A DNA stretch of 18,606 nt from JAPLKX01 sp035530195 (lineage in GTDB: Bacteria > Hydrogenedentota > Hydrogenedentia > Hydrogenedentales > SLHB01), in NCBI GenBank assembly GCA_035530195.1, contig DATKVG010000114.1, forward strand, positions 1 to 18,606, given 5' to 3'. The notes under the pieces are model-generated. The model was not told the DNA's origin, searched no databases, and worked only from the letters and a program-made list of their open reading frames with translations. Positions 1 through 6,436 of this stretch are shown here, piece after piece. Made by a program: the position numbers and the translations under genes. Positions within the stretch are counted from its first letter, which is position 1. Each line of letters starts with the position of its first letter.

Positions 1-2150
1 AGGTTCCAGGTTGGGTTGGCGCCGGGGAACGGGTCGCGGAGCCGGAGTTGGGCGTCGCGGTTGGCGGTGATGCTGAGGCTGACGGTCTTACCAGCTTTCC
101 GGATGGCGGAAACTTTCCAGCCGCCTTCGGCGTGGAGTGAAGCGAACTGCACATCTTGCCATTTGTCCGGCACGGCCGGAAACACGCGGACGCCGCCGCC
201 CCAGCTTTGTAGGAGCATTTCATGTACGGCTTCGGCGGCGGCAAAGTTGCCTTCAAGTGTGAACGGCCTGTACTTGAAGTTGGAGTGTTCGCCGCCTTTC
301 TGGTCGCCGTTGAGGTGGAACCCGTTGCGGGAGATGAAGTTTTTGACGAAGATGTCGAGGTATTTGAGTGCCATGTCGGGTTTTCCGGCACGTGCGGCGA
401 TGCAGGACATCCAGGAGAAGCTGTATCCGCACCAGTTGCGTGTGCCGAGCCGTTCCATCTGGTCGAGGGTGCCGTCGATGATGGCCCGGTCGCGGTCGCT
501 GCCTTCGATGGTGATCAGGCCGAGCGGGTGGATCGCCATAACCTGGGAATGATGCCTGTGGCTCTCGGTGAGCGACTCATCCGGGGACAGTTTGAGGGCC
601 ATGGTGTCTGGTTCGACGGCGAACTCGTCGAGTTTGTTTAGCGTGGCGTTCCAACGCGCGGCGGCCGCGGTGTCGCTGGTGGCCTGGGCCATTTCGGCGA
701 GTGCGCCAAAATGCCAGCGGAGCAGTGCGAGGTCGAAGTTAGTGTTTGGCGTCATCCAGGCTTTTAACGTGTTGTCATGGATTTCGGGCGAGCTCGAGAG
801 GGGCAGCTTGAGCTTGCCGTTGGCGCCGGGCTCGAGCAATTCCTCGTAACATCGGGCGAGCTCGGCCATGTAGGGGTAGGCGCGGGTGCGGAGGAACGTG
901 TCGTCCATGGTGTATCGCCAGTGGCGGTAGAACGTGTGGGCGGCCCACGCGCCGTCTGTCGGCGATAAACTATATTGCGCCCAACCCGCGAGGGCTTTAC
1001 CATCGAGCGTCATCACGCCGGGTACGGCGGCGCCGGGGGTGCCGTAGAACGAGCGGGCGAACTCGCGGTGTTCAGGTAGCAGGTCCCACATGAAGTCGAT
1101 GAAACTGAGGCCTTCGTCGAAATGGCCCGCGGCGAGATAGGCCCAATACGTGAGCTGGGTGTTCAGATCATGGTGGTAATCGCCTTTCCACGGTGGCAAC
1201 TCGCCTTCGTCGGCGGTCCAGACGCCTTGCAGCGGGATGGGCGGCGCGCCACGGCGGGATGCGGCGCCGTAGAAATACTGGACAAGGTCGTACTGCCGCT
1301 GGATATCTGGATCGGGTACGCGGACGCCGCCGATGTCCCAGAACCAAGCCCACCATCTCCTGTGGGGATCGAGCGAATGCGCGATCAAGGCATCGTCAAG
1401 CCGTTTCTTGGCGACCTCGAGCGGGTCGGGTCCGTCGGCGGTGCTGGTTATGGTGACGGCAATTCGCGTCGAACTGCCGTCGGGTTGTTCTTTCAGCACG
1501 ACGGCATATTTGAGCGGGTCGCCTTCCGAGGCCGACTGGATGACCCAAGCGAAGTCGCCGTCGCGGCCAAGTTCGGCGGGCGGGTATCCGAGCTTTTTCA
1601 CGGCGGTGGAAGCGACAAAGCGCGGCTCGGGTTTCGGGCCGCGGATGTCGAAAAAGGCGACGGGCCGCGTGGCATCGAACACCGCCTGGACGCGGCCGCC
1701 GGTGAGGTCGACGCGGCCGGTGGCGGTGGACAGATTCAGGCTGAATTGGCGGATCGTGACATCGTCGGGAAACACGAGTTCGAGGCGAGCGACGGGCAGT
1801 TTGGTGGGGTATGGGATGTCGTTGTACGGGGCGTCGAACAGGCGCGAGATTTCTTTCTGGTTCCGCTCAGCAACGAGCCGCTTGATAGTGGCGTAGTTCC
1901 AGTCAGGCTGGAGGACAATGTCGGGCCGGCGGAGATCCCAGAGGTCGCCGCGGTCGAGCGACACCTTGAGGACGTTGACGCCGCCCCACATCAGGCCGCC
2001 CATCAGGCCGTTACCCAGCGGGACGGCTTCGTCCCAGCGTTCGATGGGTGCGTCGAGCTTGAGTTCGCTGGCGGGGCCTTTCATGAGTTCGGCGGAGGCG
2101 ATGCTCGAGGCGAGAAGGGTTGCGGCGAGGAGGATGGTTAAGCAGTTCAT
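1..2150 (-). CDS. GH95-like glycoside hydrolase, secreted (partial, runs off left edge)
   Basis: This gene reads without a stop from ATG at 2150 to the window start: 716 codons are visible and the 3' end is missing. AGGAG (2159-2163) lies 8 nt before the start. Residues 1-20 form a Sec signal peptide ending ASA. An N-terminal sandwich-domain motif, PLGNGLMGGLMWGG, lies at about 44-57. The central (alpha/alpha)6 barrel has PLQGVWTADEGELPPWKGDY followed by HHDLNTQLTYW (N330), SSSPE (E456), HRHHSQ, and EGNF (E633) followed by HEMLLQSWGGGVRVFPAVP. This order matches family GH95, whose known members are alpha-L-fucosidases or galactosidases. The usual NVNTE and DGNFGG motifs read DLNTQ and EGNFAA here, so the group is divergent and substrate specificity is unknown. 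The product is probably periplasmic. The gene is divergent from the oxidoreductase at 2320, which suggests shared regulation. Confidence 0.87.
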   Translation of the reverse strand, partial: MNCLTILLAATLLASSIASAELMKGPASELKLDAPIERWDEAVPLGNGLMGGLMWGGVNVLKVSLDRGDLWDLRRPDIVLQPDWNYATIKRLVAERNQKEISRLFDAPYNDIPYPTKLPVARLELVFPDDVTIRQFSLNLSTATGRVDLTGGRVQAVFDATRPVAFFDIRGPKPEPRFVASTAVKKLGYPPAELGRDGDFAWVIQSASEGDPLKYAVVLKEQPDGSSTRIAVTITSTADGPDPLEVAKKRLDDALIAHSLDPHRRWWAWFWDIGGVRVPDPDIQRQYDLVQYFYGAASRRGAPPIPLQGVWTADEGELPPWKGDYHHDLNTQLTYWAYLAAGHFDEGLSFIDFMWDLLPEHREFARSFYGTPGAAVPGVMTLDGKALAGWAQYSLSPTDGAWAAHTFYRHWRYTMDDTFLRTRAYPYMAELARCYEELLEPGANGKLKLPLSSSPEIHDNTLKAWMTPNTNFDLALLRWHFGALAEMAQATSDTAAAARWNATLNKLDEFAVEPDTMALKLSPDESLTESHRHHSQVMAIHPLGLITIEGSDRDRAIIDGTLDQMERLGTRNWCGYSFSWMSCIAARAGKPDMALKYLDIFVKNFISRNGFHLNGDQKGGEHSNFKYRPFTLEGNFAAAEAVHEMLLQSWGGGVRVFPAVPDKWQDVQFASLHAEGGWKVSAIRKAGKTVSLSITANRDAQLRLRDPFPGANPTWN

Positions 2151-2165
2151 GGCACGATCTCCTGT

Positions 2166-2190
2166 GCAGGCGGGACGCCCGCACCACAAT
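2166..2190 (+). repeat. Short hairpin repeat, family R2, copy 1
   Basis: This is one of three copies of a short sequence sharing GACGCCCGCACCACAAT. The left part contains GCGGG-ACG-CCCGC, a 5-bp stem with a 3-nt loop. It sits in the 169-bp gap between the divergent GH95-like and oxidoreductase genes, just upstream of the GH95 ribosome binding site. The other copies are at 9047-9074 and 11713-11740. Confidence 0.8.
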
Positions 2191-2273
2191 TGGCCATATT
2201 ACATGGGTTACACGGGAGGTGCAAAAGCGGGTGGGGTGTTGTTTCAGGCCAGGTTCGGTGATATTTTGAGATC

Positions 2274-2294
2274 GGACGGATCCGACGGATCTTC
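2274..2294 (+). repeat. Tandem GACGGATC octamer
   Basis: Two adjacent copies of GACGGATC lie about 25 bp before the oxidoreductase start. With the flanking GATC they form an imperfect palindrome. They may be a short dispersed repeat or a regulator site. The sequence alone does not decide between these. Confidence 0.4.
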
Positions 2295-2307
2295 AGAATC
2301 AACCAGC

Positions 2308-2319
2308 GGAGGCGAGGAG
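2308..2319 (+). promoter_or_regulatory. Two overlapping ribosome binding sites for the 2320 oxidoreductase
   Basis: GGAGG at 2308-2312 is 7 nt from ATG 2320, and GAGGAG at 2314-2319 is 6 nt from ATG 2326. Either in-frame start can be used. The Tat leader is intact in both cases. The much longer open frame extending upstream to 1918 is the antisense of the GH95-like gene and is not the start. Confidence 0.7.
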
Positions 2320-3495
2320 ATGAGAATGAGCCGGCGATTGTTTTTGGGAGCCGCGGCGGGGGCGGCGGTGTCGTTGGGGGCTGAGGGGCAAGGTAAATTG
2401 CGGGCGTGCATCATTGGCGACACCAAGAACGGCGGGTATGGGCACAGCCTACATTTGGTGTGGGGATACCGGGACGATATCGAGGTGGTGGCGCTGGCGG
2501 ACCCGGATGAAGCGGGGCGTGTGAAACATTCCGAGGAAGCCAAAGCGCAGCGGCAGTACGCGGATTGGCGCGAGATGCTCGAGAAGGAGAAACCGGATCT
2601 GGTAGCGGTCGGCCCGCGGTGGACGACCAACCATCGCGAATATGTGCTGGCGGCGGCCGAGATCGGCGCGCACGGGTTGCTCGAGAAACCGGCCGCGACG
2701 GATTTGTCCGACGCGGACGAGATGGTGGCGGCGACCGAGAAAGAACGGCTTGCGTGGGGCATCGCGTTCAACTTTCGTGTGACGCCGGTAGTCGAGTACG
2801 TGCGGCGGATGGTAATGGAGGAGGGGCTGGTCGGCGAGGTGATCGAGTTGCGCGGCCGCGGTAAGGAAGACCACCGGGCGGGCGGTGAGGACCTGGTGGT
2901 GCTGGGCGTGCATATTTTCGATGCAATGCGCTATTTCGTGGGTGACGCGGCGTGGTGCTCGTCCGATATCACGGTCGATGGCCGGCCGGCGGCGCCCGCG
3001 GATGTTAAAGAAGCCACGGAACCGCTGGGGCCGATTGTGGGGGACCGGATCCACGCGATGTTCGGGTTCGGCAAAGGCATCACGGGGTATTTCGCAACGA
3101 CGCGCAACGCCCACGGCAACGGCGGCCGGTGGGGATTGGACATCCATGGGTCGAAAGGCGTGGTGACGTTGCGCATGAACGGGTCGGTGGTTGCGGGGCT
3201 GCTCGAATCGCCTGCGTGGGCGCCGAAGGCTGGCGGGCCGCTCGAGTGGGAACCGGTGCCCGGCTGCCCGGAAGACACACTGACGCCGAAGCCGGCGATG
3301 CGGTACTCGCCGATTATCGACGACATGCTCGTGGCGGCGCGGGAAGGGCGGCGTCCGCGCGTGAGCCTGCACGACGGACGCCAGGCGCAGGAGATGGTGC
3401 AGGCGGTCTACGAGTCATACGTGCAGGGCCGGCGCGTGGCGCTGCCGCTCGAGGAACGTATGCATCCGCTGAAAAGCTGGAACGCGCAAGCTTGA
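2320..3495 (+). CDS. Gfo/Idh/MocA family oxidoreductase, Tat-exported
   Basis: This 391-residue protein begins with a twin-arginine leader, SRRLFLGAAAGAAVSLG, so it is probably folded with its cofactor in the cytoplasm and exported. A Rossmann NAD(P)-binding half follows, with the RACIIGDTK strand and VVALADPD. The family signature EKP is at 122-124 (GLLEKPAATDL). The C-terminal alpha/beta domain contains HIFDAMRYFVGD, which supplies the usual HxxD catalytic pair. Known family members oxidise, reduce or isomerise sugars and inositols, and GH109 glycosidases of this fold also carry Tat leaders. The substrate is unknown. The gene is divergent from the GH95-like gene, and its TGA stop marks the left edge of the S23 element. 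Confidence 0.9.
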   Translation: MRMSRRLFLGAAAGAAVSLGAEGQGKLRACIIGDTKNGGYGHSLHLVWGYRDDIEVVALADPDEAGRVKHSEEAKAQRQYADWREMLEKEKPDLVAVGPRWTTNHREYVLAAAEIGAHGLLEKPAATDLSDADEMVAATEKERLAWGIAFNFRVTPVVEYVRRMVMEEGLVGEVIELRGRGKEDHRAGGEDLVVLGVHIFDAMRYFVGDAAWCSSDITVDGRPAAPADVKEATEPLGPIVGDRIHAMFGFGKGITGYFATTRNAHGNGGRWGLDIHGSKGVVTLRMNGSVVAGLLESPAWAPKAGGPLEWEPVPGCPEDTLTPKPAMRYSPIIDDMLVAAREGRRPRVSLHDGRQAQEMVQAVYESYVQGRRVALPLEERMHPLKSWNAQA

Positions 3496-3530
3496 GCCGG
3501 TGGTCGGTGGCCGGTGACCGGTGGGCGGAA
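3495..3530 (+). repeat. Left inverted repeat of the S23 unit
   Basis: This 36-bp sequence is made of heptamers of the form CGGTGGN (CGGTGGT, CGGTGGC, CGGTGAC, CGGTGGG). It pairs with the reverse complement of 3931-3966 at 32 of 36 positions. Its first base is the last base of the preceding TGA stop codon. Confidence 0.9.
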
Positions 3531-3563
3531 GAGCCCGGAAAAAGTGGGCGAAAGGGACCTTTG

Positions 3564-3929
3564 ATGCCGGTGCAAACCTACGAGGAACTGGAAGTCTGGC
3601 AGAAGGCGATGGAACTGGTGGCTCTGATATACCGATTGACGAAGGGTTTTCCAAGGGAGGAAGTTTACGGGCTGACCAGCCAGTTGCGCCGCGCGGCGGT
3701 ATCGGTGCCGTCGAACATCGCGGAGGGGCAGGGCAGGCGGTCTACGAAGGAGTTTCTGAATCACCTTTCGATGGCTCGCGGTTCGCTGCTGGAGGTGGAA
3801 ACCCAGACGGAGATAGCTCTCAGGCTCAACTACCTGAAGCCGGAACAGAAAGCCCAGGTCAAGGAACTGACGTCAACAGTGGGGCGTCTTCTAAACGGCC
3901 TGATTCGAGCACTCGAGGCCAAGCTGTAA
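3564..3929 (+). CDS. Four-helix-bundle protein, S23/IVP family
   Basis: This 121-residue protein matches the family's usual size of roughly 115-130. Hallmarks in order are YEELEVWQKAMEL, FPREEVYGLTSQLRRAAVSV, PSNIAEGQGRRSTKEFLNHL, ARGSLLEVETQTEIALRLNYL and a final amphipathic helix. The family folds as a four-helix bundle that assembles into a pentameric barrel. It is found in 23S rRNA intervening sequences and as free-standing genes, and its relative Avd is the accessory protein of diversity-generating retroelements. The role of free-standing copies is unknown. The start ATG has GGGA six bases upstream. A longer open frame reaching back to 3129 overlaps the oxidoreductase and is rejected. 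No reverse transcriptase lies nearby, so a retroelement is not supported. Confidence 0.93.
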   Translation: MPVQTYEELEVWQKAMELVALIYRLTKGFPREEVYGLTSQLRRAAVSVPSNIAEGQGRRSTKEFLNHLSMARGSLLEVETQTEIALRLNYLKPEQKAQVKELTSTVGRLLNGLIRALEAKL

Positions 3930-3930
3930 G

Positions 3931-3966
3931 CTCCGCCCACCGTCCACCGGCCACTGACCACCGGCT
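3931..3966 (-). repeat. Right inverted repeat of the S23 unit
   Basis: The reverse complement reads as heptamers CGGTGGT, CAGTGGC, CGGTGGA, CGGTGGG and matches the left repeat at 32 of 36 bases. It begins one base after the S23 stop codon and ends inside the TAG stop (3965-3967) of the minus-strand oxidoreductase. Confidence 0.9.
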
Positions 3967-4966
3967 ACTTCCCGTTGACCTCGACCACGGTTGCGTTTTT
4001 CACCGATTCGATGGCGGCTTCGAGTACTTTTTGCGCGGCGAGCGCGTCGGCCCCGGAGCCTTCGATATGGCGCGGGGGCGTTTTTTCGGCGACCTGCTCG
4101 ACGAACCGGCATATGCGGTTGCGGAACGTGTCTTCGAACCGTTTCTCTGTGAACGGCCCGAAAACGGTGTTGGTAACAACGGTTTTTTCGGGCGAGCCGG
4201 CGGGGTAAAACGTTAGTTCGGCAAACATGTCTTCGAGGACGAAGCGGCCGGCGGTACCCGCGACCTCGCAGCGTTCCATGGGATGGCCGCGGTCGATGTC
4301 GTAGGAGCCGGTGAGGCCACCGACGGCGCCGTTTTTGAACTTGAGGTTGAAGTGTGCGGTCGACCAGATGGATCGGCCTGGGGCTTTTGTGGCGAAACAC
4401 TGGACGTGGGTGATGTCGCCGCAGAAATACCGCATGAGGTCGACGGTGTGCGGGTGGAGTGCCTTGATTTGGAACCACGGCGAGGTTTCAACGGGGTTTT
4501 TGATCCACATGGCCATGTTCACGAACAAAAGCGAGCCGAGCCGGCCCTCTTCGATCCATCGGCGGGCCTGGCGCGCCATGGGCGTGAACCGGTGGTTGAG
4601 GTTGATGCCGTAACACAGGTTTTTGCGCCGCGCAAGGTCGACCATCTGCTCGGCCTGGTGGATCTCGTTGGAGATGGGTTTTTCGCCCAGCACGTGGCAG
4701 CCCGCATCGAGGGCGAGCATGGTGGGCTCAAAATGGTCGCTGCCGTACTCGAACCCGCCGGTCGCGACGCCGCAGATGTCGGGCTGGATCTGTTTGAGCA
4801 TCTCGGCGGCGTCGTAGAAAGCGGGGACGTTGAACCGTGTGGCGGCAGAATCGGCGCGCTCGCGAATAACGTCGCACACGCCAACCAGATCGCACAGGCC
4901 GAAAGAGGCGTAGATGCCGGCATGGAGATTGCCGATCGGCCCCATCCCAATTACGCAGACTCGCAA
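3965..4966 (-). CDS. Gfo/Idh/MocA family oxidoreductase, cytosolic
   Basis: This 333-residue protein starts directly with the dinucleotide-binding strand, VCVIGMGPIGNLHAG, and has no signal peptide, so it should act in the cytoplasm. GEKP is at 94-97 and ALHPHTVDLMRYFCGD carries the H173/D176 pair typical of the family's catalytic site. It is shorter than the three Tat-carrying paralogues in the window and belongs to the simpler sugar or inositol dehydrogenase type. The start is TTG at 4966, chosen because AGGAG (4975-4979) lies 8 nt upstream and because the conserved strand begins immediately. It converges on the oxidoreductase at 2320-3495 across the S23 unit. The substrate cannot be told from sequence. 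Confidence 0.9.
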   Translation of the reverse strand: MRVCVIGMGPIGNLHAGIYASFGLCDLVGVCDVIRERADSAATRFNVPAFYDAAEMLKQIQPDICGVATGGFEYGSDHFEPTMLALDAGCHVLGEKPISNEIHQAEQMVDLARRKNLCYGINLNHRFTPMARQARRWIEEGRLGSLLFVNMAMWIKNPVETSPWFQIKALHPHTVDLMRYFCGDITHVQCFATKAPGRSIWSTAHFNLKFKNGAVGGLTGSYDIDRGHPMERCEVAGTAGRFVLEDMFAELTFYPAGSPEKTVVTNTVFGPFTEKRFEDTFRNRICRFVEQVAEKTPPRHIEGSGADALAAQKVLEAAIESVKNATVVEVNGK

Positions 4967-4974
4967 GACGACGA

Positions 4975-4979
4975 CTCCT
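4975..4979 (-). promoter_or_regulatory. Ribosome binding site supporting a TTG start
   Basis: The minus strand reads AGGAG here, 8 nt before TTG at 4966. The next in-frame ATG would cut into the glycine-rich nucleotide-binding loop, so the TTG start is preferred. Confidence 0.75.
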
Positions 4980-5131
4980 TTTGGGGATAATGTTCGCGAG
5001 GCATTTTATTTATTAGGCGCAAAGAACGCAAAGAAACACCGGAGTCTGGAAACTGGAGCTAGACGATCGCAGATCTCAGATTTGAGAGCTCAGATGTGGG
5101 TAGCGCGTGACGGCCCCGCGAGTGTTAGTAG

Positions 5132-5238
5132 GGTGGGGTCGCGCTCGCGCGCGACCGTTGTGGTGGAGGTGACGGAGGGGCAAACATACCTTCGGTCTGC
5201 GGTGTGAAGCCGCGGTCGAGCGGGAGCTCGACCCCACC
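5132..5238 (+). repeat. 107-bp double-hairpin repeat, family R1, copy A
   Basis: The element begins GGTGGGGTCG and ends CGACCCCACC, so its termini are inverted repeats. A left palindrome, GGTCGCGC-TCGC-GCGCGACC, and a right palindrome, GGTCGAGC-GGGA-GCTCGACC, each form an 8-bp stem with a 4-nt loop. A G-rich core lies between them. The same architecture and exact length recur at 6271-6377, with a degraded copy at 16651-16753. It resembles REP/BIME or MITE-type elements. Confidence 0.88.
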
Positions 5239-5274
5239 GTATTGTTCTCCCGACCGCGTTACTTTCCCAGCGCG

Positions 5275-5303
5275 TTGCGGGAAAGGCGGGTGTTGGATAG
5301 AAT
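5275..5303 (+). promoter_or_regulatory. Putative promoter for the 5349 gene
   Basis: TTGCGG (5275-5280), a 17-bp spacer and TAGAAT (5298-5303) form a sigma-70-like pair. The -35 is only half matched to consensus, but spacing is ideal and transcription would start about 40 bases before the ATG. An identical -35 and spacer precede the PurF-like gene. Confidence 0.4.
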
Positions 5304-5348
5304 GGGCGGCAAGCGACATGCTGGACAGAGATGGGAGAGGACACGCGG

Positions 5349-6137
5349 ATGGGCATGGCGGATAAGGGTTGGGTGTGGGAAGGTCAGGGGTTGGACCCGG
5401 GGGTGTATCCGTCGATATTCGGGGTCGGCGAGGGCGCGGATTTTTTCGGGTTGAAGAAGGTTCACTTTTTGTTCCACGAGACAACGGACCTGGCGTTGCG
5501 GAAATTGAGCCGGTTCGAGAAGGTGATGTGCGATATCTCGAAGTGGAAGTTTCGCAACTGCGGCGAGCGGGGCTATGGGTCCGAGTGTTATGCGGATTCG
5601 CGGATGGAAACCATTCTGGGCGAGGCCGAGAAGGTGAGCCGGTTTTCGCTCGAGTACCCAAACGTAGCCGGCGGGTATTTCGACGATATGAAAGGCCTCA
5701 TAGAACGGCACAACCACGACGTCAAGGCGTGCATGGCCATCAAAGAGGCCCTGATCAAGCATAACCCGAAGATGGTTCTCGAGTCGGTGGTGTATGCCCA
5801 TGAACTGGACAACACGACGTTTTGGAACCCACTCGTCCCGTTTATCGACGTAGTCAGTTTCTGGGTGTGGGGCTGGAAGAACCTCGAGACGATCGAGCAA
5901 GATTTAGACAAGTGCCGCCGGCTGTTTGTGGGCAAACCGATCAATATGGGCTGCTACCTGCGGGACTATCCCACGGCGTCGCCCATCCCGATGGAGGCCG
6001 TCCGGGGCCAGTGGCAACTCGTGCAACGCACGCTCGAGGACGGGCGCATTCAGGGGTTTGACATCCTGGCTGCGGTGCTGATCGACGGCCATCTCGAACA
6101 AGCGACGTGGATACGGGATTTCATCTGCGCGCACTGA
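5349..6137 (+). CDS. Conserved-looking protein of unknown function, possibly barrel-like
   Basis: I do not recognise this 262-residue protein. It has no signal peptide or membrane segment. Alternating strand and helix segments can be followed: KVHFLFHETTDLALRKL, KVMCDISKWKF, VAGGYFDDMKGLIERH, PKMVLESVVYAHEL, FIDVVSFWVWGWKNLETIEQ, KPINMGCYLRDYP and GFDILAAVLIDGHLEQATW. Acidic residues at strand ends (GGYFDDM, LESVV) and aromatic residues near them recall a sugar-binding TIM barrel, but this is inference only. The ATG at 5349 is preferred because GAGAGG lies 8 nt upstream; ATG 5331 and 5355 are alternatives. The gene stands alone between two same-orientation copies of the 107-bp repeat and has its own promoter-like sequence. 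Confidence 0.75.
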   Translation: MGMADKGWVWEGQGLDPGVYPSIFGVGEGADFFGLKKVHFLFHETTDLALRKLSRFEKVMCDISKWKFRNCGERGYGSECYADSRMETILGEAEKVSRFSLEYPNVAGGYFDDMKGLIERHNHDVKACMAIKEALIKHNPKMVLESVVYAHELDNTTFWNPLVPFIDVVSFWVWGWKNLETIEQDLDKCRRLFVGKPINMGCYLRDYPTASPIPMEAVRGQWQLVQRTLEDGRIQGFDILAAVLIDGHLEQATWIRDFICAH

Positions 6138-6436
6138 GGGTTTTTAACCACAAAGAACGCAAAGATCTCAAAGAGAAGAATTCTGCGGAAAGGCGGCGCG
6201 TTTTCATTTGACGAACTTGGACTAACACGGCGCGGCGGAGCCGCAACCAAATAGGACTGGCGATGTGTTCGGTGGGGTCGCGCTCCCGCGCGACCGTGGC
6301 GTTGGTGGAGGCGGGGGAGCAGGCATACCTTGGGTCTGCGCCGGGAAGCCGCGGTCGAGCAGGCGCTCGACCCCACCGCGTTCCATTCAAAGGCTCGTAT
6401 AAGTTCCACTGAATTCCTTTGAAAACACGCTGGAAA
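6138..6436. other. Intergenic region with repeats
   Basis: This gap of 299 bp contains AAAGAACGCAAAG (6152-6164), a small hairpin GCGGC-GGA-GCCGC (6232-6244), repeat R1 copy B (6271-6377) and an AT-richer leader before the polyprenyl synthetase that includes TATAAG (6398-6403). No matching -35 was found. Nothing in it looks coding. Confidence 0.7.
6271..6377 (+). repeat. 107-bp double-hairpin repeat, family R1, copy B
   Basis: It has the same length and orientation as the copy at 5132-5238. The left palindrome is GGTCGCGC-TCCC-GCGCGACC and the right is GGTCGAGC-AGGC-GCTCGACC. Loops and core differ between copies while both arms of each stem stay paired, which suggests that structure is kept. 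Confidence 0.88.

Larger units (their letters stand above)
3495..3966 (+). mobile_element. Candidate inverted-repeat-bounded element carrying an S23 gene
   Basis: The 472-bp unit consists of a left 36-bp repeat, one small gene, and a right 36-bp repeat in inverse orientation. Its ends fall within the stop codons of the two converging oxidoreductase genes, so neither is disrupted. S23 genes are known from intervening sequences in 23S rRNA, where flanking inverted repeats pair. Here the gene stands alone outside rRNA. No transposase and no clear target-site duplication are seen, so mobility is an inference. The repeats could instead act as a bidirectional terminator or a processing stem. Confidence 0.5.
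4967..5348. other. Repeat-rich intergenic region without a gene
   Basis: This 382-bp stretch holds, from left to right, the ribosome binding site of the minus-strand oxidoreductase, AAAGAACGCAAAG (5021-5033, also at 6152-6164), ACCGGAGTCTGGA (5038-5050, also at 16622-16634), an AT-richer patch with TCTCA/TGAGA self-complementarity, a 107-bp repeat (5132-5238) and a promoter-like pair (5275-5303). Open frames crossing it are made of repeat sequence and are not counted as genes. Confidence 0.7.

Noticed and set aside
1122..2141. A 339-codon plus-strand open frame, and other plus-strand frames over 16-1896
   Set aside because: They are antisense to the GH95-like gene, whose minus-strand reading has a signal peptide, ribosome binding site and family motifs over the whole length.
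1918..2319. Upstream extension of the oxidoreductase to give a 525-residue protein
   Set aside because: The extension overlaps the divergent gene and the repeat-bearing promoter region. A Tat leader and ribosome binding sites mark the start at 2320 or 2326.
3564..3929. S23 gene as the Avd accessory of a diversity-generating retroelement, or as part of a 23S rRNA gene
   Set aside because: No reverse transcriptase, template/variable repeat pair or rRNA sequence is visible in the window.
5090..5661. Minus-strand frames reading GRAPARPRL over the 107-bp repeats, also near 6121-6462
   Set aside because: The shared peptides come from translating the repeat, not from homologous proteins. There is no start signal or domain.
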